35,116 bases of DNA from Spirochaetota bacterium (GTDB taxonomy: Bacteria > Spirochaetota > Spirochaetia > Treponematales > UBA12059): NCBI GenBank assembly GCA_018815555.1, contig JAHIWF010000087.1, positions 1 to 35,116 on the forward strand, written 5' to 3'. A program made the translations under genes and the position numbers. The notes under the pieces were generated by a model. That model did no database searches. It was not told where the DNA came from and saw only the letters and a program-made list of their open reading frames with translations. Shown here piece after piece: positions 1 to 7,437 of the stretch (the stretch's first letter is position 1; each line of letters opens with the position of its first letter).

Positions 1-173
1 GAGCCGAACTGGTCGCAGCCATCAGCGCAGCCATTGCAGCTTTTCAGGCTGGCTCAGGGCAGAAAGACGGAAGCTTCCGGATTGTAGAGATCATCAAAAG
101 CGGTGTCAGCACACCAGCCTGGAGTTCCCAGGATCGCACACGCAAACATCCCCGTGGCGTAAGCAGCAACTGA
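1..173 (+). CDS. Small membrane (gamma/delta) subunit of a sodium-pump decarboxylase, C-terminal part
   Basis: The gene is cut by the left edge; codons start at base 3 and the stop is TGA at 171-173. The visible 56 residues begin [14 protein letters not shown], continue with [10 protein letters not shown] and end with the PAW-S tail. This is the pattern of the C-terminus of OadG/MmdD-type subunits (alternating Ala/Ile helix, then an F-R-I-V-x-I segment and a P-x-W motif). In the family this subunit is a one-helix membrane protein that tethers the carboxyltransferase to the membrane pump. It is followed after 13 bases by the biotin carrier gene and then the beta subunit, which matches the mmdA-D-C-B order of methylmalonyl-CoA decarboxylase clusters. 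The carboxyltransferase subunit would lie upstream, outside the window, so the substrate (oxaloacetate, methylmalonyl-CoA, glutaconyl-CoA) cannot be told. Confidence 0.75.
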   Translation, partial: AELVAAISAAIAAFQAGSGQKDGSFRIVEIIKSGVSTPAWSSQDRTRKHPRGVSSN

Positions 174-186
174 ATATAAGGAGAAT

Positions 187-555
187 ATGATGCTTAAGAA
201 ATATCGTGTTAATGTTAATGGTCAGTCCTATGATGTAAGTGTTGAAGAACTCGCTGGTGGACAGACTGCTCCGGCAGCAACTCCCGTGGCTGCTGCACCG
301 GCTCCTGTAGCTCAGGCCGCTCCGACTGCTGCTGTAGCCGGAGCGGGAACTGTTAAAGCTCCGATGCCCGGAACCATCCTTTCGGTAAAAGTCAGTACCG
401 GTCAGCAGGTAAAGGCTGGCGATGTCCTGCTGATTCTCGAAGCCATGAAGATGGAAAACGAGATCTGCGCGGCCGGTAACGGCGTGGTAACCCAGATACG
501 TGTACAGAGTGGTACTACGGTTAATACCGGTGACCCTCTGATCGACCTGGCCTGA
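187..555 (+). CDS. Biotin carboxyl carrier protein of a sodium-pump decarboxylase
   Basis: A 122-residue protein with three parts: a short N-terminal segment (1-25), an Ala/Pro-rich flexible linker (about 26-55), and a biotinyl domain (about 56-122). The biotin motif EAMKMEN is intact, with the acceptor lysine at about residue 88; the APMPGTI segment at its start is also typical. It carries the CO2 removed by the carboxyltransferase to the membrane beta subunit. The Ala/Pro linker is the usual swinging arm of MmdC/OadA-type carriers. Two ATGs (187 and 190) follow the ribosome site AAGGAGA at 178-184; either could be used. It lies between the gamma/delta and beta subunit genes and is clearly part of their operon. 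Confidence 0.92.
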   Translation: MMLKKYRVNVNGQSYDVSVEELAGGQTAPAATPVAAAPAPVAQAAPTAAVAGAGTVKAPMPGTILSVKVSTGQQVKAGDVLLILEAMKMENEICAAGNGVVTQIRVQSGTTVNTGDPLIDLA

Positions 556-577
556 GCAGGAGAGTGTAGGTAAATAT

Positions 578-1753
578 ATGCTTAATAATATTCTGGAATT
601 TCTCCAGTCCACCGGTTTCGCGGCCTTTGCCAACAGTCAAATGATGATATTCGGCTTCATACCCGGAGAATTGGTCATGATACTGCTGGCCTGTTTCCTG
701 CTGTATCTTGGTATCGGTAAAAAATTCGAACCGCTGCTGCTGGTGCCTATTGCCTTCGGTATGCTTCTGGTTAATCTGCCATTAGGCGGAATAATGACCA
801 AACATGCCGTAGACGCGGCCGGTGAAGTTATTCCCGGCGGCTTGGTATATTATCTGTACCAGGGTGTCAAACTGGGTATCTACCCGCCACTCATTTTTAT
901 GGGTGTTGGTGCAATGACCGATTTTGGTCCATTGATTGCCAATCCTAAAAGCCTGCTGCTCGGAGCGGCTGCGCAGGTTGGTATTTTTGCAACCTTTATT
1001 GCAGCCAATTATCTCGGGTTTGACATGAATGCAGCGGCCTCCATCGGTATCATTGGTGGCGCTGATGGCCCCACTGCTATCTATCTTACCAGCAAACTCA
1101 AACCGGAATTGCTGCCGGCCATTGCCATAGCGGCTTACTCATATATGGCTCTGGTGCCGATAATACAGCCGCCGATCATGAAAGCGCTGACCACCAAAAA
1201 AGAACGCGTGATCGTAATGAAGCAGCTTCGCGAGGTATCAAAGACCGAGAAAATCCTTTTCCCGATCATCGTTACCATCCTGTGTGGTCTGTTGCTTCCT
1301 TCAGCAGTGCCCCTACTTGGTTCCCTCATGCTCGGAAACCTATTCCGCGAGAGTGGAGTTACCAACCGGCTATCAGATACTACTCAGAATGCCCTTATTA
1401 ATATCCTCACCATATTTTTGGGAGTTTCTGTTGGAGCAACTGCCATGGCTGATAAGTTCCTGCAACTGGAAACGCTTACCATTATCGGTCTGGGACTGGC
1501 TGCTTTTGCTGTCGGCACCGCATCCGGTGTACTACTCGGAAAGCTGATGTGTCTGCTTAGCGGTGGTACCATCAATCCGCTTATCGGATCTGCCGGCGTT
1601 TCAGCAGTACCGATGGCCGCCCGGGTTTCACAAGTTGTCGGCCAGAAAGAGCATCCTGGCAATTACCTGCTGATGCACGCCATGGGCCCCAATGTGGCCG
1701 GAGTTATCGGCAGTGCTATTGCCGCCGGCGTTATGCTGGCTATGCTGAATTAG
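578..1753 (+). CDS. Decarboxylase beta subunit (OadB/MmdB/GcdB family sodium pump)
   Basis: A 391-residue polytopic membrane protein that decarboxylates carboxybiotin and couples this to outward sodium transport. It carries the family signature [10 protein letters not shown] at about residues 159-168, whose aspartate is the essential sodium/proton-relay residue in OadB. The C-terminal [13 protein letters not shown] motif in the second repeat is also present. The length is normal for MmdB-type beta subunits (about 370-430). Translation starts at ATG 578, with AGG at 568-570 and AGGAG further up at 558-562. It is the last gene of the operon and is followed by a strong hairpin. The OadB, MmdB and GcdB names cannot be told apart from this subunit alone. 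Confidence 0.93.
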   Translation: MLNNILEFLQSTGFAAFANSQMMIFGFIPGELVMILLACFLLYLGIGKKFEPLLLVPIAFGMLLVNLPLGGIMTKHAVDAAGEVIPGGLVYYLYQGVKLGIYPPLIFMGVGAMTDFGPLIANPKSLLLGAAAQVGIFATFIAANYLGFDMNAAASIGIIGGADGPTAIYLTSKLKPELLPAIAIAAYSYMALVPIIQPPIMKALTTKKERVIVMKQLREVSKTEKILFPIIVTILCGLLLPSAVPLLGSLMLGNLFRESGVTNRLSDTTQNALINILTIFLGVSVGATAMADKFLQLETLTIIGLGLAAFAVGTASGVLLGKLMCLLSGGTINPLIGSAGVSAVPMAARVSQVVGQKEHPGNYLLMHAMGPNVAGVIGSAIAAGVMLAMLN

Positions 1754-1772
1754 TTATCTGACTTTATAGCGA

Positions 1773-1809
1773 AAAGGCCTCCTCGTGCAGAGCGCACAAG
1801 GAGGCCTTT
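1773..1809. terminator. Intrinsic terminator, probably bidirectional, between convergent genes
   Basis: The left arm 1773-1788 pairs with the right arm 1794-1809 over 16 positions with one C-A mismatch, around a five-base loop. It lies between the stop of the decarboxylase beta gene (+) and the stop of the thioesterase gene (-). The A/T runs at the stem base are short in both directions, so efficiency is uncertain, but the position between converging genes fits. Confidence 0.85.
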
Positions 1810-1844
1810 ATGTATGTTATGACAAATACCGCCGCGGTGCCAGC

Positions 1845-2345
1845 CTAAGGTCTGCTTTTCGCTGGCGTATCCTGCTCAAAAAAAGCTTCCAAGCCCGGAT
1901 AGGCAAACATTTTTCGGGCGATATGAGGGGTAACGATATAGTATTCAGCCGTTGATTCGCTGCAAAGTTTGCCGCATGAGTCGAACAGGCTGGTGCTCAT
2001 CACGGCCTTCTTCTCCTCGGTCCGGACCAGTTTCGACCGTAAGGTCAGCGGGCTATTTTTAGTATATACTGGTGATAGATAATTCATTTCCAGTTTCGAA
2101 GTATATCCAGCCGTTTCCAGTTTGATGAATACAACCCAGCTGGCAATTTCATCATGCAGTGTAGCCTGTATACCGCCATGCAGCACTCCCTTGAACCCTG
2201 CGTACAATTCTCCAGGTTCCCAGGTACTTACTATTTCCTCCCCATCCTCGGCAAATTGCATGGCCAGCCCGATGGTGTTGCCGGGGGCACAGCCGAAACA
2301 ATTATATCCATCCAGATGCAGAAAAGGATTTTTAATACTTCTCAT
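1845..2345 (-). CDS. Hotdog-fold acyl-CoA thioesterase, PaaI/YbgC-like
   Basis: A 166-residue protein of the hotdog thioesterase group. An N-terminal CFGCAPGNTIGL segment is followed by LHGGIQATLHDEIASW (about residues 55-70), which matches the HGG-x5-DE helix that holds the catalytic acid in this group. It probably hydrolyses an acyl- or aryl-CoA; the substrate is not predictable. I place the start at ATG 2345, not at the in-frame ATG 2387. Codons upstream of 2345 run through the hflC terminator hairpin, whereas GGAG lies 7 bases before ATG 2345. It follows hflC on the same strand but beyond that terminator, so it may have its own promoter, proposed at 2390-2418. Confidence 0.85.
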   Translation of the reverse strand: MRSIKNPFLHLDGYNCFGCAPGNTIGLAMQFAEDGEEIVSTWEPGELYAGFKGVLHGGIQATLHDEIASWVVFIKLETAGYTSKLEMNYLSPVYTKNSPLTLRSKLVRTEEKKAVMSTSLFDSCGKLCSESTAEYYIVTPHIARKMFAYPGLEAFFEQDTPAKSRP

Positions 2346-2371
2346 GCCTACACTCCGTATATAAAATAAAA

Positions 2372-2402
2372 AGCCCGATACCGCCAATCAGGGTATCGGG
2401 CT
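2372..2402 (-). terminator. Rho-independent terminator of the hflKC operon
   Basis: A perfect 11-bp stem (2372-2382 with 2392-2402) encloses a nine-base loop. On the minus strand it is followed by TTTTTATTTT. It lies 55 bases after the hflC stop and just before the ribosome site of the thioesterase gene. Confidence 0.9.
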
Positions 2403-2418
2403 CATTATGCACTGTCAA
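2390..2418 (-). promoter_or_regulatory. Possible sigma-70 promoter for the thioesterase gene, overlapping the hflC terminator
   Basis: On the minus strand a perfect -35 TTGACA (2413-2418) is 17 bases from TACCCT (2390-2395). That hexamer keeps the three best-conserved -10 positions. The start site would fall near 2383, giving a leader of about 38 bases with GGAG before ATG 2345. The RNA would begin after the first terminator arm and so could not form that hairpin. Confidence 0.4.
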
Positions 2419-2456
2419 GCGGTTCTTAGCCGCAAGACAGTATTGCTTTGATCATG

Positions 2457-3437
2457 TTAGCGGCCATTAGGACCATATAGATAATCAAAATACTCAGCAC
2501 TGGTGCTCAGGGTCTTAGTAAATTTAGGCAAAGTAGTGCGATAAGACTCAATAGCCCGCCAGAAATTAAAGAAGCCAACATCCTTGGAGTACGCGTCCGC
2601 ATATATACGGCTTGCTGTCGCGTCAGCTTGGCCTTTAATTATTTCAGCCTCTTCATACGCCTTTGACAATATTGAGCGTAGCTCATTTTCCTGCTTTCCG
2701 ATCCATTCCTGTTTGCGGCCTTCTCCGAAAGAGCGGAAAGCCTGGGCTATCTGATTACGCTCTTTGATCATGCGCTCATAAACGCTCGGAGTCAGCTCGT
2801 CACTATACCGAATTTGTCGAGGCAGTACGTCAATTAATTCTATACCATAGTCAGGAGTCAATTGCCGGGATAGATTTAAAATGCTTTGGGATAAGGAACT
2901 CCGTCCCTTTTCAATAACTTCATGTGCAGTATTGGATTGGGTAAGCTGACGTAAAGAGTCCGAACCCTCCAAATCACCGGTTTCAAAGGTCTCTCGAGTA
3001 GTGGACTGGTTAATCTGGTTACTGTTACGTACTGCTTCGCGCATATAATTAGCCGATATTATATTGCGCACAGCGCTGTCTATAACATCGTCAAGTTTAC
3101 TGTATGCTCCCTGCATGGTCGAAACGGATTCGTAAAACTTTACCGGATCCACTATCTTCCAACGTGCTGTGGTGTCTACAAAAATGAACTGATTTTCTTT
3201 AGTTGGGAAAAGCTTGGCATCACCATCCCAGGACAGAATACGTTTGGTATATTTAACCACGTTGTCAATAAAGGGGGTCTTAAACTTTAGGCCTGCCTCG
3301 GTTTCAACTTTTCTGATTTGTCCAAAGCGCAAAACAACAGCCTGTTCGCCTTCGTTAAGCACATATAATGGACCCATCAGAAAGAACAAAATTACGGCAA
3401 CAAGCAGGATAATTCCGGCTGTAATCAATTTTTTCAT
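2457..3437 (-). CDS. hflC: HflC, SPFH/prohibitin-family modulator of FtsH
   Basis: A 326-residue protein (E. coli HflC is about 334) with an N-terminal membrane anchor (about residues 4-27). The SPFH/band-7 domain follows, with the typical GEQAVVLRFG strand, the phrase GLKFKTPFID, and DTTARWKI. A long charged helical region (about 240-285) then matches the coiled coil of HflC. In the family HflC pairs with HflK in a large periplasmic cage around FtsH and tunes membrane-protein degradation. The ATG overlaps the hflK stop as ATGA (3434-3437) and has GGAGG upstream, so the two are translationally coupled. No ftsH lies in the window. Confidence 0.93.
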   Translation of the reverse strand: MKKLITAGIILLVAVILFFLMGPLYVLNEGEQAVVLRFGQIRKVETEAGLKFKTPFIDNVVKYTKRILSWDGDAKLFPTKENQFIFVDTTARWKIVDPVKFYESVSTMQGAYSKLDDVIDSAVRNIISANYMREAVRNSNQINQSTTRETFETGDLEGSDSLRQLTQSNTAHEVIEKGRSSLSQSILNLSRQLTPDYGIELIDVLPRQIRYSDELTPSVYERMIKERNQIAQAFRSFGEGRKQEWIGKQENELRSILSKAYEEAEIIKGQADATASRIYADAYSKDVGFFNFWRAIESYRTTLPKFTKTLSTSAEYFDYLYGPNGR

Positions 3438-4399
3438 TGTTGTCCTCCGCCAATGTTCATGAGCGGTATAAAATTGCTCAGATTGTCATCAATAAGCTCT
3501 ACTCCGGTTTCATTCTGGAATACCGCCTCCATCATTTCATAATATAGCCGCTCTCTGGTAACGGCTGGAGCGCGGCGATACTCATCATAGACTGAAAGGA
3601 AGCGCGCTACATCGCCGTTTGCCCGGTTGATGCGCTCCGTTGCATAACCTTTGGCAACCTGGATAATGGCATCAGCCTGCCCCTTTGCCATCGGGATCTC
3701 TTTGTTATACGATTCCTTGCCTTCGTTTATTGATCTGTTCATGTCCTGAATGGCCTTATTTACATCCTCAAAGGCAGCCTGCACTCCAGCTGGCGGAATG
3801 ATGCTCTGCAATTTAACTGTAGTCACAATTATCCCTAAACCATATGAATTGAATTTTTCATTCATTATGACTTGTCCTTGCTGTTCTATTGCAGTGCCTT
3901 CTGGACCAATAACATCAAGAATCGCTCTATCACCTACCAACTGGTTTATTACCGACTGTGAAATGTCTCTGATTGTCTTTTCCCTGTCCTGCGTGTTAAA
4001 CAACCAGGCTTTTGCATCATTGATGCGATATTGAATAATCCACTCAACATCCACAATATTTAAATCTCCGGTAAGCATTGTTGATTCTTCAGAATAGTCC
4101 CCGCTTGAATAGCGGGTTACTATGCCGGCCTCAGCGGTTCTGTAGCCAAATTGCGCTGACTGTATAACCTGTGTTTGTACATTATAATTGCGTTGAATGC
4201 CAAAAGGCAGCTTAAAATGCAAGCCGGCTTCTTTTGTTGCCGTATATTTGCCGAAAGTAGTTACTATCGCTACTTCAGTTTGATCCACCATAAAAACGCT
4301 GCTGATGGCAGTTACGGCGACAAACACCACAACAATGATGGTTACAACAAGCCCTATCCTGATCGGCAAACGGCTTGGTGTTATGTTTCGTTCGTCCAT
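3434..4399 (-). CDS. hflK: HflK, SPFH/prohibitin-family partner of HflC
   Basis: A 321-residue protein with one N-terminal membrane helix (about 17-38). The SPFH domain follows (VDQTEVAIVTTFGKY, then GLHFKLPFGI), and then the helical segment IIPPAGVQAAFEDVNKAIQD typical of HflK. It is shorter than E. coli HflK (about 419), mainly because the Gly-rich N-terminal cytoplasmic tail is missing, as in many non-proteobacterial homologues. The open frame extends upstream to 4480, but ATG 4399 has GGAGG five bases before it and begins the recognisable protein (MDERN). The longer frame would run into the upstream pseudouridine synthase gene. It is the second gene of a three-gene unit with hflC. Confidence 0.92.
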   Translation of the reverse strand: MDERNITPSRLPIRIGLVVTIIVVVFVAVTAISSVFMVDQTEVAIVTTFGKYTATKEAGLHFKLPFGIQRNYNVQTQVIQSAQFGYRTAEAGIVTRYSSGDYSEESTMLTGDLNIVDVEWIIQYRINDAKAWLFNTQDREKTIRDISQSVINQLVGDRAILDVIGPEGTAIEQQGQVIMNEKFNSYGLGIIVTTVKLQSIIPPAGVQAAFEDVNKAIQDMNRSINEGKESYNKEIPMAKGQADAIIQVAKGYATERINRANGDVARFLSVYDEYRRAPAVTRERLYYEMMEAVFQNETGVELIDDNLSNFIPLMNIGGGQQ

Positions 4400-4442
4400 G
4401 TATTCCTCCAAGTAATAAGGGTAGTGATACCAGCCGGAGTAA

Positions 4443-5396
4443 TCAAGCAAAAAAAAGCGATAGCAGCTGATTTTCCGCAAAAAAACTGCCTAGTGTCTGC
4501 AAGGCAGAAGAAGACAGAGGGGCCGTCAAAGTTGCTGGTAGCTGGCCGAAAAGAGTGCAATCATTAGCAAATTCAAGCTTCCAGGCATGTAAAAGATACC
4601 CGCCATCAAGGAAACTGCCTGCATATTTTTTGTCGCCGCTTAAGGCATAGCCGTGTGCTGCACACTGCGTCCGGATCTGGTGGGTTCGCCCGGTCTCCAG
4701 AACAATTGAGGCAAGTGTATAATTATGCGTAGTCAGTAGTGGCCTGATGATCGTTCGGGCAAGCTGGCCCTTATGGTCCGTGGAAAGCGCACTTTTTTTT
4801 ATTTCGGCATCGCGTACCAGATAATCTTCGAGTAATTCCTCTTTTTTTAGCTCTCCATCCACCAGAGCCAGATACTCTTTATGTATTTTCCCGTCATGCA
4901 GTGCCGAACTGAATTCGTTGGCACCGCGTAAACTAGCCGAGACAGCAACTATTCCACTAGTATTTCTGTCCAAACGGTGTAAAGGGGCAGGTGTAAAAGC
5001 CAGGGCTGTCCCCATCCGATTACTAAAATAACTTTTCGCAAGTACATCCAGTCCGTTAGTCCCGTGTGTAAGCATCCCTCGTGGTTTGTTGACCAGCACC
5101 AGATCGGCAGTTTCCGCGATTATCAGTGTTTGAAAATAAATAGCAGCATCAGAACCGAAATTGCTCTCAACATTTCTGGTATCTACAAGCTCTATTTCAG
5201 GAATTGAAATTATATCGCCTTCGCAGATCCGGTATGCAGGGATGGATTTAGCGTTATTTACCCGAATTCGCCCTGTTCGCATCAATTTGAATATAGCCGA
5301 TAAACTAGCATCCGGAAGCATGATCTTAAGGATCTTGTCCAGGCGTCGATTGTGGTCATCTTTTCCAGCCTTATACTCTTTGCAATTTTGGCGCAT
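4443..5396 (-). CDS. RluC/RluD-family rRNA pseudouridine synthase
   Basis: A 317-residue enzyme that converts uridine to pseudouridine in RNA, probably 23S rRNA. An S4 RNA-binding domain occupies about residues 17-70 (LDKILKIMLPDASLSAIFKLM). The catalytic domain begins at about 97 with LVNKPRGMLTHG. HRLDRNTSG at 140-148 contains the catalytic aspartate (D143), and GRTHQIR appears near the C-terminus. All are signatures of the RluA superfamily; the S4 domain points to RluC/RluD rather than RluA. It is the first gene of the rlu-hflK-hflC unit, 43 bases before hflK. There is no obvious ribosome site before ATG 5396, and a promoter predicts a start site at or next to this ATG. Confidence 0.88.
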   Translation of the reverse strand: MRQNCKEYKAGKDDHNRRLDKILKIMLPDASLSAIFKLMRTGRIRVNNAKSIPAYRICEGDIISIPEIELVDTRNVESNFGSDAAIYFQTLIIAETADLVLVNKPRGMLTHGTNGLDVLAKSYFSNRMGTALAFTPAPLHRLDRNTSGIVAVSASLRGANEFSSALHDGKIHKEYLALVDGELKKEELLEDYLVRDAEIKKSALSTDHKGQLARTIIRPLLTTHNYTLASIVLETGRTHQIRTQCAAHGYALSGDKKYAGSFLDGGYLLHAWKLEFANDCTLFGQLPATLTAPLSSSALQTLGSFFAENQLLSLFFA

Positions 5397-5402
5397 TATG
5401 CT

Positions 5403-5431
5403 AATCTATGACAGCTTGTCTGCAGGGTCAA
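5403..5431 (-). promoter_or_regulatory. Sigma-70-type promoter of the rlu-hflKC unit; predicts a leaderless mRNA
   Basis: On the minus strand TTGACC (5426-5431) is 17 bases from TAGATT (5403-5408). A start seven bases past the -10 falls on the A of ATG 5396, and no Shine-Dalgarno is present. The placement suggests leaderless translation. Confidence 0.5.
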
Positions 5432-5476
5432 GCTGATTGTTTCCTTAATTACGTTTAGTAGGCAGGACTTCGAATA

Positions 5477-5959
5477 ATGACCAATGGTTTTAGTATGGGT
5501 GGATTAATCATTCTGGCACGGCATCCGGTTTTCCTGTCGGCGCTCATGAGCTGGTTTGTAGCCCAATTTGCAAAAGCCCTTATCTCATCATTGCGCCATC
5601 CGGCCGGAAGTTTTAGAGAAGTACTCCTGACTCTTTTTTGGAAAACCGGTGGCATGCCCTCCAGCCATAGTGCGCTTTCTGTTTCCATTACTACAGCAAT
5701 TGCCCATACCAGCGGCTTAAGCAGCGATGTTTTTATTCTTTCTTTTTTCTTCAGCATGGTTGTCATCCGTGATGCAGTCGGAGTACGGCGCTCTTCCGGA
5801 CTGCAGGCCAGGGCCATTAATCAGATGGGGAGGGAATTAGCTAAAGCTAACGGTACGGTATTCAGTCCGGTTAAAGAAGTGCACGGGCATACCATCCCCC
5901 AAATAATAGTCGGCAGCCTTTTAGGCTTCTTCATTGCCCTTGCCGTATGTACACTCTAA
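5477..5959 (+). CDS. DUF212 (divergent PAP2/acid phosphatase-like) membrane protein
   Basis: A 160-residue membrane protein. It has the DUF212 hallmarks: an N-terminal helix with SWFVAQFAKAL, then GGMPSSHSA (about 58-66), RDAVGVRR (about 97-104), and a C-terminal EVHGHTIPQIIVGSLLG. The PSSHSA and histidine motifs resemble those of PAP2 phosphatases, but the enzymatic activity of this subgroup is not established. It is the first gene after a divergent gap and overlaps the next gene by 13 bases, so it heads the strand that leads into the Rnf-like genes. Start at ATG 5477, with a weak AGGA about ten bases upstream; a later ATG six codons in is also possible. Confidence 0.85.
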   Translation: MTNGFSMGGLIILARHPVFLSALMSWFVAQFAKALISSLRHPAGSFREVLLTLFWKTGGMPSSHSALSVSITTAIAHTSGLSSDVFILSFFFSMVVIRDAVGVRRSSGLQARAINQMGRELAKANGTVFSPVKEVHGHTIPQIIVGSLLGFFIALAVCTL

Positions 5960-7437
5960 AATTGATTCTGAAATTTAGAAGACAAATTACCTGTTCCCTC
6001 GCACTGCTCATGGTGGCAGGCAGCGTTTTGTGGCTATTTCAACATAATGGCAGACCAGCAGCGATAAATGCTGACAACATAGCTTCACCTTCAGTTCTAT
6101 CTTTCTCAGATACTGATAATTATAACCGGGCTCTGTATCTATTACAAAACACTCTACAGCTCAGGCCGCTTGCTCTTGAAACAATACCAATACCATTTAC
6201 AGATTTTACCAAGATAAGCTTGCTTTCCTATGAACAGGCACAACGCCGGCTTATACAAGGCGATCCCCGAAGGACAAGCTATTTTGAAGAGTTAGCTGTT
6301 TTCTTCAGTGCCGAAGGTGATACAGGACGGTTGATCTACCTTTCTGATGAAGACACTACCAAATTGGATTTTATTATTGAACAACTATCTGCAGCTGGAA
6401 TTCAGTTTTTATATACGTCTGACAATAATCATGAATCAAAAAACAACTGGCTCGTCATTTTATTTTTCATTCTAATTCTAACCCTCACTCAGGAAAAAAG
6501 CCGGAAGCAGCTGTATCGGCTACTAGTCTATATCCCATGGCTACTTGTTCCGGTTTTTAATGATTCAATCATCGCAGCCTTATTGTCGCTCGCCTGTATC
6601 TACGCTGCCCATAATCTGACCAAGCTGTTGCCATATATACGCAGCAGTCATCCGAAACCGGCTATTACCTTATCCAACATTACCTCCGTGCTAACCCATT
6701 TAGGTCCGGTTAGTCTGGTTATTATACTATTCATTGTGCTGGACCGTTCTCTGTTGGGTTGGCTTCTTGTTTCTATGCTAATAAGCGGCCTAGTATTCCG
6801 TTTTCGAAATCAGCTCTATCAAGCTGATAATTTTTATCATTATCATAAAATACCGGTTTTCAAGCCAATTTTTCCAACCCGTACACTCAAGGCTGGCAGT
6901 GCTTTTTATATATATTTATTGTTCACCGTAATGTTTTTGGCAGCTTTATCTATACCCGCAGCAGGATTAAACAAATCGAACCCTTCCGATTTTTCCGATA
7001 CAGAAATTTTACACGTTTCTTCGTTTTCCGACCTGCAAGAATTGTTGCTCAAACATCTCTTTGTACAAAATGCCCTGACCGAAGGGATAATTGGCACGTA
7101 TGATCCAGGACAGCGTGTATATAATGTGCATTTTACAAATTATATGGATTCCAGGCCAAGCGGCATTGCCATCCAAAAAAAAGAATATTCAAACAGCATT
7201 TCGTCCCTTGAAGCTCAACTCATCCAGCTCGATTCCATAGCTTTTATGCCATTTCAGACACTCGTACCTGATTTGGCTATCCATCAAGCGGAAAATGGGC
7301 AAATTAAACAGGTAAAAGTACTTGATATTCATACCTATCTTGTCAGTATAATAGCGCTTGCCTTGTTCTTCGGGCATGGCATTTTATCCAGATTACTGCA
7401 TGTGCGCATGCTATCATATATGGAGCAACCGGATTAA
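5947..7437 (+). CDS. Polytopic membrane protein of unknown function at the head of the Rnf-like cluster
   Basis: I do not recognise this 496-residue protein. It has an N-terminal helix (about 14-32), a soluble loop of about 135 residues, then roughly six hydrophobic segments (about 168-181, 192-204, 206-222, 254-283 as a pair, 318-335). A second soluble region of about 120 residues follows (340-460), and a final helix at about 461-477. No iron-sulphur, flavin or nucleotide motif is visible, and it has only two cysteines. It overlaps the gene before it by 13 bases and its TAA shares a base with the ATG of rnfC, so it is translationally coupled to the Rnf-like genes. An accessory or structural role in that complex is an inference from position only. 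Confidence 0.8.
   Translation: MYTLKLILKFRRQITCSLALLMVAGSVLWLFQHNGRPAAINADNIASPSVLSFSDTDNYNRALYLLQNTLQLRPLALETIPIPFTDFTKISLLSYEQAQRRLIQGDPRRTSYFEELAVFFSAEGDTGRLIYLSDEDTTKLDFIIEQLSAAGIQFLYTSDNNHESKNNWLVILFFILILTLTQEKSRKQLYRLLVYIPWLLVPVFNDSIIAALLSLACIYAAHNLTKLLPYIRSSHPKPAITLSNITSVLTHLGPVSLVIILFIVLDRSLLGWLLVSMLISGLVFRFRNQLYQADNFYHYHKIPVFKPIFPTRTLKAGSAFYIYLLFTVMFLAALSIPAAGLNKSNPSDFSDTEILHVSSFSDLQELLLKHLFVQNALTEGIIGTYDPGQRVYNVHFTNYMDSRPSGIAIQKKEYSNSISSLEAQLIQLDSIAFMPFQTLVPDLAIHQAENGQIKQVKVLDIHTYLVSIIALALFFGHGILSRLLHVRMLSYMEQPD

Noticed and set aside
106-633. Minus-strand open frame over the biotin carrier gene
   Set aside because: It is antisense to two clear genes, has low-complexity Ser/Arg runs from the Ala/Pro linker and no family match.
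2346-2387. Longer thioesterase start at 2387
   Set aside because: These codons are read through the hflC terminator hairpin; GGAG precedes ATG 2345.
4400-4480. Longer hflK start at 4480
   Set aside because: It would overlap the pseudouridine synthase gene and begins before the GGAGG that serves ATG 4399.
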